Origin: Candidatus Bathyarchaeum sp. | Lineage (GTDB): Archaea > Thermoproteota > Bathyarchaeia > Bathyarchaeales > Bathyarchaeaceae | NCBI GenBank assembly: GCA_003096255.1 | Contig: PIXS01000028.1 | Span: 1 to 7,765, forward strand | Direction of reading: 5' to 3' | Length of the DNA: 7,765 nucleotides | Part shown: in pieces, positions 1-6,147 of the stretch | Layout of the letters: every line of letters begins with the position of its first letter | How positions within the stretch are numbered: the stretch's first letter is position 1 | Position numbers and translations under genes: made by a program | Notes under the pieces: model-generated | What the model saw: the letters and a program-made list of their open reading frames with translations, nothing else | Databases searched by the model: none | Told to the model about the DNA's origin: nothing

Positions 1-6
1 ATACCC

Positions 7-35
7 GATGTTTACCGTTTTTTGCCAAAAACATC
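7..35 (-). terminator. Hairpin downstream of the helicase gene
   Basis: A perfect 7-bp inverted repeat (GATGTTT at 7-13, AAACATC at 29-35) encloses a 15-nt loop with a run of six T on the plus strand. It lies about 40 bp beyond the helicase stop. It could end helicase transcription or belong to a gene outside the left edge. Archaeal termination relies mainly on T-runs, so the hairpin itself is weak evidence. Confidence 0.3.
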
Positions 36-76
36 AAATCTGAAGCGACTAGAACTGTTTTTGCTCACTTTCGATG

Positions 77-2167
77 TCAGAAAAGGTTCTGGTGCCTTTC
101 CCAGAAAGCCGTTATGTTCTCTTCACACTCGATGGGATTTTTCACTGCCTTCATCTCTTTCTGGTAGTAGCTTGGAAGCAACTGCCTGATGCTTGGGCGT
201 ATAACTCTTTCATCCAACATTACTATGCAGCCTTTGTCTGTAGCTGACCGATGGACGCGTCCGCAGGCTTGAACCAACCGGAATATGGCGGGAGTCAAGT
301 AGGCGTAGTCTCGTCCTTTTCCTGGGAACTGGGAATCAAAGTAGTCTATCAGCGCCTTCTGGTACACGCTCCATGTTGCGTAAGGCAGCCCCACAGTTAC
401 TACACAGGTTAGCATGTTGTTGGGGTAGTCCATTCCTTCACTGAATTTTCCGCCCATAACTCCGAATAGTGCGTTGCTGTTTGAACGCTTTAGCCTCTGC
501 ATCACGTCTTGTTGTCGGGTTTTGCGCTCCTCTACAATCATTGTTCGGTCAAGGCTTGTGTGGGAAAGGATGGAATTCATTAGGTAGTAGCTGGTGAAAA
601 AGACTGCCATGTTGCCCCTGTTTGCCACAGATATTGCTTCGATGTAGTTTGCCCATTTCTTGAGCATCTGGTCGGTTCTCTGCTCGTATCTGGATGAGAC
701 GTCGCTGGCGGCCAGTATCATCCGGTTTTCTTGGGGGAATGGAGAATCAAATTCTCTGAGGTGAACGTCCTCTTCGCTGCGAAGTATAAGGTCCCTGTAG
801 ACTTTTGGGGGAGAAAGGAAACCGCTCATGACAATGCTTCCCTTTGCCTGCCGCAACACAGGGTCTGTTATTTCCCTGCCGTCTAGGCTCCTGACTTCTA
901 GGTAGATTCTGTCTCCCCAGTCCTTCTGAATCAAGTGAACGTACTTGTCGCCGACTCGCTGGAAGAAGTTCTCCACAAAGTCGCCTACCCTGTGAGTGTA
1001 ACTGAAGATTCTGTCAGACCCCAGTTCCTGCCGCCTTTCTCTCACGTGTTCGCCGTATTCGTGGAAGACTTCAGCGGCTTCTTCGTTGGATGTTCCGCTC
1101 CACTCAAGGAAGCGGTCAGCAATATCTTGGGGGTCCAGCATCTGAAGGCTCGCTTTTCCTAAGCCCTTTTTGACGTAACGGAAAACGTTGTCGTCCAGCA
1201 CGTTGAGGTAGTCTCGGACTTCATCCAAGTTTTGGTGTTCAAATTTTTCTGTTTCTTTGAGGGCGTTTTCGATGGTGGTTTGGGTCATCCTGTCTGAGAG
1301 GAGTCCACGGGCAAAGTCGGGGATGTTGTGGGCTTCGTCGACTATGAGGTAAACGTCGGATGGATCAGCTCCCATGCTCTGGAGCAGGGCTTGTCTTATT
1401 TGCGGGTTGAAGGTGTAATGGTATGTCCCAAGGAAAATGTCTACTTTGCTGAGAACCCGTTTCAGTGCCTCGTAGGCGCAGAAGCCGTTTTTAGCCAGTC
1501 GGTAAGTAGCTTCTTTTGGGTCAAGGATTCTTTTGGCGCAGTCCAGAGCCAACATTTCTGCTTCCCGCTTCTTCCTTTGTATGTTCCAGTAGTATCTGCA
1601 GAAGGGTTTGGTGCCGGATTCACAGTTTTTCTTGAGTCTTCTGCATTCTTCAAGGAAGTCGTAGTATGAGCCTTCGTTTCTCAGCCGCAACGGGCACATG
1701 TCTTTTTTGCTGAAGAAGGAGACAGTCAAAGGATTCTGTTTTAAGCCCTTGAGTTCTTTGAGGAAGATGTGGAGTTGGCTCCTTGTTCTGAAGCTGACCA
1801 GAAGCTTGTTTTCTCCGAGGCGCGGCAACACACTGAGAAGGGAAGCTAATGATTTTCCTATGCCGCAGGGGGCGCTGCCCACGAAGACTTGGTTGTTTTT
1901 GAGGGCTCGGGTAGCCTCTTCTATGAATTCTACCTGTCCCTTGCGTATTTCGTAGCCTCGGGGCAGCCACTTGTCGCCTGAATTACCAGTTTCTGATTTT
2001 GGCTCTGGCGCTCTTCTAGGTACGGTTATAGTGCGTCTAGGGGAGCGGCTGCCGTGTACAATTCTAGCGCTTAGGAATGTTCCGCAGTCAGGGCAGAAGT
2101 GGCTCTGCCTAAATTCTGCAAGGGAATACTTTTTTCTGCATTTTCGGCAAACGTAGATTCTGGTCAA
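77..2167 (-). CDS. XPD/DinG-like Fe-S helicase with N-terminal zinc ribbon
   Basis: Probable ATP-dependent 5'-3' DNA helicase of superfamily 2 (XPD/DinG/Rad3 group), cytoplasmic, 696 residues. A zinc ribbon (C7, C10, C25, C28) and a basic linker to about residue 68 precede the helicase core. Visible motifs are: Walker A at 98-106 (K105), motif Ia near 127-139, DEAH box at 277-280, motif III (MSGFLSP) at 447-453, motif IV (VFFTSY) at 522-527, motif V at 572-580 and motif VI (QACGRVHR) at 633-640. Aligned by eye to human XPD, the four Fe-S ligands are C158, C175, C190 (in PFCRYYW) and C230 (in GFCAYE); C182 is extra. The start is TTG with GAGGAG four bases upstream; no in-frame ATG fits better. 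The stop is TGA. The protein is longer than a typical archaeal XPD mainly because of the N-terminal extension. The role is inferred as DNA repair or unwinding of damaged or structured DNA. Family assignment is firm; whether it is XPD or a DinG-like paralogue is open. Confidence 0.95.
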   Translation of the reverse strand: MTRIYVCRKCRKKYSLAEFRQSHFCPDCGTFLSARIVHGSRSPRRTITVPRRAPEPKSETGNSGDKWLPRGYEIRKGQVEFIEEATRALKNNQVFVGSAPCGIGKSLASLLSVLPRLGENKLLVSFRTRSQLHIFLKELKGLKQNPLTVSFFSKKDMCPLRLRNEGSYYDFLEECRRLKKNCESGTKPFCRYYWNIQRKKREAEMLALDCAKRILDPKEATYRLAKNGFCAYEALKRVLSKVDIFLGTYHYTFNPQIRQALLQSMGADPSDVYLIVDEAHNIPDFARGLLSDRMTQTTIENALKETEKFEHQNLDEVRDYLNVLDDNVFRYVKKGLGKASLQMLDPQDIADRFLEWSGTSNEEAAEVFHEYGEHVRERRQELGSDRIFSYTHRVGDFVENFFQRVGDKYVHLIQKDWGDRIYLEVRSLDGREITDPVLRQAKGSIVMSGFLSPPKVYRDLILRSEEDVHLREFDSPFPQENRMILAASDVSSRYEQRTDQMLKKWANYIEAISVANRGNMAVFFTSYYLMNSILSHTSLDRTMIVEERKTRQQDVMQRLKRSNSNALFGVMGGKFSEGMDYPNNMLTCVVTVGLPYATWSVYQKALIDYFDSQFPGKGRDYAYLTPAIFRLVQACGRVHRSATDKGCIVMLDERVIRPSIRQLLPSYYQKEMKAVKNPIECEENITAFWERHQNLF

Positions 2168-2171
2168 TTTT

Positions 2172-2205
2172 CTCCTCTACCATACAAGATTGCATAGAGA
2201 TATTC
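2172..2205 (-). promoter_or_regulatory. Probable promoter and SD of the helicase gene
   Basis: On the minus strand a TATA-like GAATATC (2199-2205) lies about 25 bp ahead of position 2177, which would give a very short leader. The Shine-Dalgarno sequence GAGGAG occupies 2172-2177, four bases before the TTG start at 2167. The SD supports the TTG choice; the TATA box is degenerate. Confidence 0.4.
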
Positions 2206-2246
2206 TTTGTTGACAGTTTCGGTTCATAAGCGGGCAGGTGGGATGT

Positions 2247-2277
2247 TGCACCATAATCGATAATAGCATGGGGTGCA
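2247..2277. promoter_or_regulatory. Inverted repeat in the divergent promoter region
   Basis: TGCACC (2247-2252) and GGTGCA (2272-2277) form a perfect 6-bp inverted repeat with a 19-bp AT-rich spacer containing ATCGAT. It sits in the 139-bp spacer between the divergent helicase and DUF4342 genes. The AT-rich centre could hold the TATA box of the plus-strand gene, so the arms are placed like an operator. No cognate regulator is identified. Confidence 0.3.
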
Positions 2278-2306
2278 TTTGTAGTTGATTAGGTAGGGAA
2301 TGAAGT

Positions 2307-2624
2307 ATGGTTTATTGTGAAAAGTGTGGCTCAAAGCTGGTTGATGATGCCCTGTTCTGTTCTTCTTGTGGCGCTGCGGTTGGGAAGACGAAGTCTGAGG
2401 AGTATTCTGTATCGTCTGACAACCTTATTGAACGCGTAAAGGAGCTGCTTCATGAAGGCAACGTCACCCGAATAATCGTGAAGGACGAGAAAGGAAAGGT
2501 TCTGTTTGAGATACCTGCCACAGTCGGAGTAATCGGCGCTGTTCTTGTTCCATGGCTCGCAGCATTAGGCGCAATTGCCGCAATAGCAACAAACTGCAAA
2601 ATCGTAGTCATAAGACGAGAATAA
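2307..2624 (+). CDS. Zinc-ribbon and DUF4342-type small protein
   Basis: 105-residue protein. Residues 1-24 form a short zinc ribbon of the zinc_ribbon_2/3 type with C4, C7, C18 and C21. Residues about 38-104 resemble DUF4342: an amphipathic helix (NLIERVKELLHEGNV), then a strand-turn-strand (TRIIVKDEKGKVLFEIP), then a Gly/Ala-rich hydrophobic stretch at 72-95 ending in a charged strand. The hydrophobic part could pack against a membrane or form the core of a small fold; no signal peptide is seen. The family has no established function known to me. The ATG at 2307 is preceded by a purine-rich AGGTAGGG about eight bases upstream. The ATG at 2300 is out of frame and soon meets a stop. The gene is divergent from the helicase. 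The domain call comes from memory of the family pattern, not a search. Confidence 0.88.
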   Translation: MVYCEKCGSKLVDDALFCSSCGAAVGKTKSEEYSVSSDNLIERVKELLHEGNVTRIIVKDEKGKVLFEIPATVGVIGAVLVPWLAALGAIAAIATNCKIVVIRRE

Positions 2625-2640
2625 AACCGAAGCAGCTTGC

Positions 2641-2674
2641 ATTGTTTTTCTGAAAAAAGCTTTTTTTCAACAAT
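2641..2674 (+). terminator. T-rich hairpin after the DUF4342 gene
   Basis: Outer arms ATTGTT (2641-2646) and AACAAT (2669-2674) are perfect complements. Inside them an A6 run meets a T7 run around AGCT at 2658-2661. The element starts 17 bp after the TAA stop and contains a T5 and a T7 run, which fits an archaeal poly-T termination signal. Confidence 0.45.
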
Positions 2675-2736
2675 CTTCTGCTATTAGGGTTCAAATATGG
2701 ATGTTGAGTTGGCAGTTCTGGATAGTTTTGTTTGTA

Positions 2737-2789
2737 GAACGGCGGCGACTTAAGCGTAGCCGCGGCTGGTTCGTGGCTTATTATTAAGC
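2737..2789. repeat. GC-rich palindromic patch between convergent genes
   Basis: Three nested or adjacent inverted repeats lie here. GAAC (2737-2740) pairs with GTTC (2769-2772). GCGGC (2742-2746) pairs with GCCGC (2759-2763). AGCCGCGGCT (2758-2767) is a perfect palindrome. Just to the right, GCTTA (2776-2780) and TAAGC (2785-2789) form a hairpin with a TTAT loop. The patch is clearly more GC-rich than its surroundings. It may help terminate transcription from both sides; no known RNA family is recognised. Confidence 0.35.
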
Positions 2790-2797
2790 GAGAAGTG

Positions 2798-3034
2798 TTA
2801 TGTGATAATTTCTGCTTCTGCGCTCAGGGAGTCTGTTTTTGTTATTTTTACCGTTATGTGGTCTCCAATCTTTGTGTCGTCAATTAAGATTAGGAAACCT
2901 TTGATTCGGGCTATGCCTGCCCCGTTGGGGGTTGTTTCTGTTATATCAACTTCGTATTCATTTCCTATCTCAACAGGGCATTTCCTAACGTATCTCCCAC
3001 GCCTATTCTTAGCATTTCTTTGACTTCTTTTCAT
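2798..3034 (-). CDS. Small TRAM-domain RNA-binding protein
   Basis: 78-residue protein. A basic N-terminal tail (residues 1-18, rich in Lys and Arg) precedes a TRAM domain at about 20-77. The domain shows the usual order: a first strand (VEIGNEYEVDITET), the turn with NGAGIARIKGFLILI at 37-51, IGDHITVKITKT, and a final strand at 71-77. Stand-alone TRAM proteins are common in archaea, where they bind RNA and some act as cold-responsive RNA chaperones. A similar cytoplasmic role is inferred here. The ATG start at 3034 has no Shine-Dalgarno match, but a TATA-like element lies about 25 bp upstream, as expected for a leaderless mRNA. The stop is TAA. It lies 36 bp downstream of the 67-residue gene in the same frame. 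The domain call is strong. Confidence 0.93.
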   Translation of the reverse strand: MKRSQRNAKNRRGRYVRKCPVEIGNEYEVDITETTPNGAGIARIKGFLILIDDTKIGDHITVKITKTDSLSAEAEIIT

Positions 3035-3054
3035 GAAACTAAACCATCTTTGCG

Positions 3055-3063
3055 TATTATTAG
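3055..3063 (-). promoter_or_regulatory. TATA-like box for leaderless TRAM gene
   Basis: CTAATAATA on the minus strand is centred about 25 bp upstream of the TRAM ATG at 3034. No Shine-Dalgarno sequence lies between them. The spacing suits transcription starting at or next to the start codon. It overlaps the spacer after the upstream small gene, so co-transcription from 3403-3419 remains possible. Confidence 0.35.
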
Positions 3064-3070
3064 CCTAAGT

Positions 3071-3274
3071 CTAGCAGTAATAATACCGATTGTCCCTAGT
3101 CTTTCTTATTCTGCCCAGAACGTTTCCAACCAAATAGGGCAACCAATACTGTTCCTGCAAATCCAAATTAGCCTCTATCAGCGGTACAGCATTTTTCTTG
3201 GAAGTAGCGCCTACTTTCTCAAATTTTTCATTAATCCGCTGACGCATCTTAAGTTCAAGCCTCGACACATACAA
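3071..3274 (-). CDS. Small hypothetical protein, possible winged helix
   Basis: 67 residues if it begins at the TTG at 3274; the function is unrecognised. Two helical segments (about 5-22 and 25-43) with a GATS turn are followed by a hydrophobic stretch (WLPYLVGNVLGRI) and an RKTRDNRYYY ending that looks like the wing of a winged-helix fold. This reading is inference. The TTG is supported by GGAGGGG eight bases upstream; the internal ATG at 3247 is an alternative start. The stop is TAG. The same frame contains a TAG three codons before the TTG, preceded by ATG-AAG-AAA at 3301. It lies just upstream of the TRAM gene, so the two may be co-transcribed. The protein has balanced composition and a plausible fold, whereas the opposite-strand reading is an unstructured-looking Ser/Ile/Phe-rich shadow. 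Confidence 0.6.
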   Translation of the reverse strand: MYVSRLELKMRQRINEKFEKVGATSKKNAVPLIEANLDLQEQYWLPYLVGNVLGRIRKTRDNRYYYC

Positions 3275-3402
3275 ATCCTAAACCCCTCCTTCTTTCTTCA
3301 TACTTTTCCTAAGAAGAACACCCAAAACAAACGACTGAACACGACAAGTCGCTTTGCCGTCATTCACTAAGAGAATTCTACCAACATAGTAGAGTGAATG
3401 GG

Positions 3403-3419
3403 CACATATATAATATGTG
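3403..3419 (-). promoter_or_regulatory. TATA-like inverted repeat, likely small-gene promoter
   Basis: CACATAT (3403-3409) and ATATGTG (3413-3419) form a perfect 7-bp inverted repeat around a 3-bp centre. The core reads as a TATA box on both strands. On the minus strand it would start transcription near 3385, ahead of the small ORFs and the 67-residue gene. On the plus strand no gene starts at a suitable distance. The symmetry could also serve a dimeric repressor. Confidence 0.45.
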
Positions 3420-3603
3420 GATTTTCAAAAAACGATTAGCAGATTCTAACATGCCTGAAAAACTACAGACTACTTTCTTACAAGCTTTGGTCAGCCCCAC
3501 ATCATTAAAGCCGAAAAAAGAAAGGGTTTTTACGGATTGCCGAACCATTTAGAGATTAGTTGATAGTCTGTGTCTTGCTGCCGTTGCCACACCAAGTTTT
3601 TGC

Positions 3604-3645
3604 TTATACCTGAATCGGCTTCAGTTAATACACATAGGGGAATGG
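3604..3645 (+). promoter_or_regulatory. Probable promoter and SD of the PQQ-repeat gene
   Basis: CTTATA at about 3604-3609, preceded by a T-run, is the best TATA candidate and would start transcription near 3630-3635. GGTG follows shortly before the ATG at 3652 and matches the archaeal Shine-Dalgarno core, supporting that start. Confidence 0.4.
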
Positions 3646-3651
3646 TGTAGA

Positions 3652-6117
3652 ATGAAGAAAGCAGCCGCTGTAATCGTGATGATTGTGCTTCTTGCCTCGG
3701 CATTTTCCCTCACCATCCTGTCTACTGGCGCTTCCGAAGCCTCAACAAAAACGGGGGACTGGCCCATGTTCCACTACAACACAGCAAACACAGGCACCAC
3801 GGAGACCACAGCGCCGAGGACAAACCAGACAGCATGGAAGTTTAACACTGGAGGACCAGTTGACTCGCCCATAATATCCGATGGCGTGGTTTATTTTGGG
3901 TCATTGGACGACAAAGTTTACGCCCTGCACGCGTCAAATGGCACATTTATTTGGAGTTACCAGACAGGCGCCAATGTGTTGTCTCCTGCCGCAGTTGCAG
4001 AGGGCATGGTTTTTGTGGGTTCTGAGGACTTTCATGTTTATGCTTTGAATGCTTCTACTGGCGCCTACATTTGGAGCTACAAGACAGGATATTTTGTGGA
4101 CTCTGCAATCGCCTACTCTGAGGGCGTAGTCTATGTGGCTTCAGAGGACAGCAACGTCTACGCCCTGAACGCCACAACAGGAGACCTTAAGTGGAGTTAC
4201 GCGACGGGCGAGCAGATTATGCTGTCTTCACCTATCCTCGGCTACGGCATGGTCTACATAGGCTCAGAGGACAACAAAATTCATGCCATAAACGCATCAA
4301 CAGGAGACCACGTGTGGAGCTACACTACAGGCGACGACGTGGTTTCTACTCCCGCGGTTGCAGACGGCAAAGTCTACATTGGCTCAAACGACAACAGCCT
4401 ATATGCCTTCGACGCCGTCACAGGCGACCTCTTGTGGGATTACACAACCGATGGCCCAATATTTTCTGGACCCGCCGCAGACCAAGGCACAGTCTATGTG
4501 GGCTCAGTTGACGGACGAGTCTACGCCCTAACTGACCCAGGCACAGTCATATGGAACTACACAACTGGAGGCGCCGTGGCTTCCTCACCTGCAGTCGCAC
4601 AAGGCACAGTGTACGTGGGCTCCTATGACCAGAAAATCTACGCCCTGAATGCATCAACAGGCGATTACATTTGGAGCTACATGACAGAAGAGATGGTGAT
4701 TTCATTGCCCGCAGTCTACGACGGCACAGTGTATGTGGGAGGATGGGACGGGCGACTATACGCCTTAGATGCTTCTACGGGTGACTTCAAGTGGGAATAC
4801 ATCACAGGGGGAGTTGTGGATTCTTCTCCCGCCGTAGCAGACGACAAAGTCTACGTTGGCTCTTTTGACGGAAACGTTTACGCCCTGAGTGCTACCACTG
4901 GCGCAGTTCCCTTCGACGAATTCTCCAGCAACGTCATCTGGAGCTACAAAACAGGTGACATGGTTATGCTGTCCGCGCCAGCCGTAGCAAACGGAATAGT
5001 CTACGTCGGCTCCTACGACTACAACGTTTACGCCCTGAACGCCACAACAGGCGACAAAATATGGAGTTACACAACAGGCTTTGCTGTGGTTTCTTCGCCA
5101 GCGGTTGTTGATGACGTGGTTTACGTCTGCTCAGAAGACTACAAAGTCTATGCTCTGGACGCCGCAACTGGCACATTGATTTGGGATTACAAGACAGGGG
5201 ACCAGATTCATGTGTCTTCTCCAGCTGTTGCCGACGGCATGGTCTACGTGGGCTCTAACGACAAAAATGTTTATGCCCTGAACGCATCTGACGGCTCTCT
5301 GGTTTGGAAGTACCCAACTGGGCATGTGGTAATTTCTTCTCCTGCAGTCTCAGAGGGAATAGTTTACGTGGGTTCCTATGATGGAAACATTTACGCCTTG
5401 AACGCATCTATAGGTGCCCGAGTGTGGAATTACACGACAGGAGATGCTGTGGCTTCCTCCCCAGCTGTTGCAGAAGGCATAGTTTATGTAGGCTCAAATG
5501 ACGACAACATCTATGCTTTGGATGCCTTAACGGGCATGGTTGTGTGGAATTATACGACTGGCGGTGATGTGGCTTCTTCTCCAGCTGTGGCTGATGGCAT
5601 AGTTTTTGTGGGTTCCAATGACAAGAAAATGTATGCTCTAACTGCTGCTTCTGGGGCGCTTGTGTGGAGCTACACAACCCTTGATAAGGTGGTTTCTTCT
5701 CCCGCAGTCTCATATGGGGCAATCTTCTTTGGTTCATATGACCATTTAGTCTATGCGGTCGGCGCTTATTCACCGAGCCTAGAAACTTATGAGGTGTCAT
5801 TTACTGCGGATGGTCTGCCTCAAGGAGTAAGCTGGGCAGTAACCTTCAATGGGCAAACGCGAAACTCGACCCAAGAAACCATAACGTTCAATGTATCAAA
5901 GGGTGTTTACCTCTTCTCAGTCAAGTCCCCAGAAAATTACACAGCTTCCCCAGTCTCTGGAGCAGTAACAATTAAAGACGCAAAGGTTAACCAACAAGTA
6001 TATTTCAACTCGACAAATCGAGACGTCCTATTGCCCGCTGCAATCTTATTAGCCGCTGGAATTGTGCTAATTGCCATAACACTAGCATCGGTAGCGGTTT
6101 ACAGAAGAAAACATTAG
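3652..6117 (+). CDS. Membrane-anchored PQQ-repeat double beta-propeller surface protein
   Basis: 821-residue exported protein. A signal peptide (two Lys, then a hydrophobic core to about residue 24, cleavage near 30) is followed by DWPMFHYN at 36-43, a lead-in often seen before PQQ repeats. Sixteen blades of about 40 residues (62-709) share the pattern W-x-Y-x-T-G ... S-P-A-V ... V-Y-V-G-S-x-D ... V-Y-A-L-x-A-x-T-G. A small beta domain (about 712-788) has the archaeal signature GLPQGVSWAVTFNG. A transmembrane helix (about 794-816) and a YRRKH tail anchor the protein with the propellers outside the cell. About sixteen N-x-S/T sequons suggest heavy N-glycosylation. I see only one cysteine (blade 11). 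In this family such repeats usually act as scaffolds or bind proteins or polymers; the residues of quinoprotein dehydrogenases are not evident, so enzyme activity is not claimed. The stop is TAG, 30 bp from the convergent next gene. Confidence 0.95.
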   Translation: MKKAAAVIVMIVLLASAFSLTILSTGASEASTKTGDWPMFHYNTANTGTTETTAPRTNQTAWKFNTGGPVDSPIISDGVVYFGSLDDKVYALHASNGTFIWSYQTGANVLSPAAVAEGMVFVGSEDFHVYALNASTGAYIWSYKTGYFVDSAIAYSEGVVYVASEDSNVYALNATTGDLKWSYATGEQIMLSSPILGYGMVYIGSEDNKIHAINASTGDHVWSYTTGDDVVSTPAVADGKVYIGSNDNSLYAFDAVTGDLLWDYTTDGPIFSGPAADQGTVYVGSVDGRVYALTDPGTVIWNYTTGGAVASSPAVAQGTVYVGSYDQKIYALNASTGDYIWSYMTEEMVISLPAVYDGTVYVGGWDGRLYALDASTGDFKWEYITGGVVDSSPAVADDKVYVGSFDGNVYALSATTGAVPFDEFSSNVIWSYKTGDMVMLSAPAVANGIVYVGSYDYNVYALNATTGDKIWSYTTGFAVVSSPAVVDDVVYVCSEDYKVYALDAATGTLIWDYKTGDQIHVSSPAVADGMVYVGSNDKNVYALNASDGSLVWKYPTGHVVISSPAVSEGIVYVGSYDGNIYALNASIGARVWNYTTGDAVASSPAVAEGIVYVGSNDDNIYALDALTGMVVWNYTTGGDVASSPAVADGIVFVGSNDKKMYALTAASGALVWSYTTLDKVVSSPAVSYGAIFFGSYDHLVYAVGAYSPSLETYEVSFTADGLPQGVSWAVTFNGQTRNSTQETITFNVSKGVYLFSVKSPENYTASPVSGAVTIKDAKVNQQVYFNSTNRDVLLPAAILLAAGIVLIAITLASVAVYRRKH
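3835..5778 (+). repeat. Sixteen tandem PQQ-type blades, probably two 8-blade propellers
   Basis: Sixteen coding repeats of mostly 120 bp. Blade lengths in order are 39, 40, 40, 41, 40, 39, 40, 40, 49, 41, 40, 41, 40, 40, 40 and 38 residues. Blade 9 carries about nine extra residues (AVPFDEFSS region, about 418-427). Blade 6 is short and degenerate (TDPG). Blades 1-8 (3835-4791) and 9-16 (4792-5778) match position by position, fitting whole-propeller duplication. The DNA copies differ strongly at third codon positions, so the array looks old. Confidence 0.9.
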
Positions 6118-6147
6118 CTAGTCTGGTCCGTTCAAAACGAGAGCATG

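Larger units (their letters stand above)
3275..3651. other. Intergenic stretch between divergent genes
   Basis: The 377 bp contain no convincing gene. On the minus strand at 3298-3363 there is a 21-codon ATG frame (MTAKRLVVF...) ending TGA. Its stop overlaps an ATG at 3301 that starts a seven-codon frame ending TAG. Either could be a leader peptide, but neither can be supported. A TATA-like inverted repeat lies at 3403-3419, and a plus-strand promoter candidate near 3604 precedes the PQQ gene. Nothing structured was seen in 3421-3590. Confidence 0.5.

Noticed and set aside
935..1669. Plus-strand open frames of 75 and 113 codons inside the helicase gene
   Set aside because: They are antisense to clearly conserved helicase motifs and have no independent start signals or recognisable domains.
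1462..1970. Additional minus-strand frames of 63 and 106 codons
   Set aside because: They overlap the helicase in another frame and have low-complexity, Arg/Pro/Gln-rich products typical of shadow frames.
3298..3363. 21-codon minus-strand frame overlapping the ATG at 3301
   Set aside because: Too short to support and without a clear Shine-Dalgarno; kept only as a note in the intergenic entry.
3020..3370. Plus-strand 116-codon frame over the small minus-strand genes
   Set aside because: Its product is a Ser/Ile/Phe/Leu-rich string without a domain pattern, and the opposite strand gives more protein-like sequences.
3835..5778. Reading the 120-bp periodic region as a CRISPR or satellite array
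   Set aside because: The periodicity is at protein level, with third-position divergence and continuous coding, so it is a beta-propeller repeat.
4191..5800. Several alternative frames within the PQQ array
   Set aside because: They arise from the repeated DNA pattern and give Arg/His/Gln-rich repeats; the main frame fully explains the region.
3652..6117. PQQ-dependent alcohol or glucose dehydrogenase
   Set aside because: The blades match the PQQ-repeat fold, but I cannot see the catalytic Asp/Glu and disulphide features of quinoprotein dehydrogenases; only one cysteine was found.
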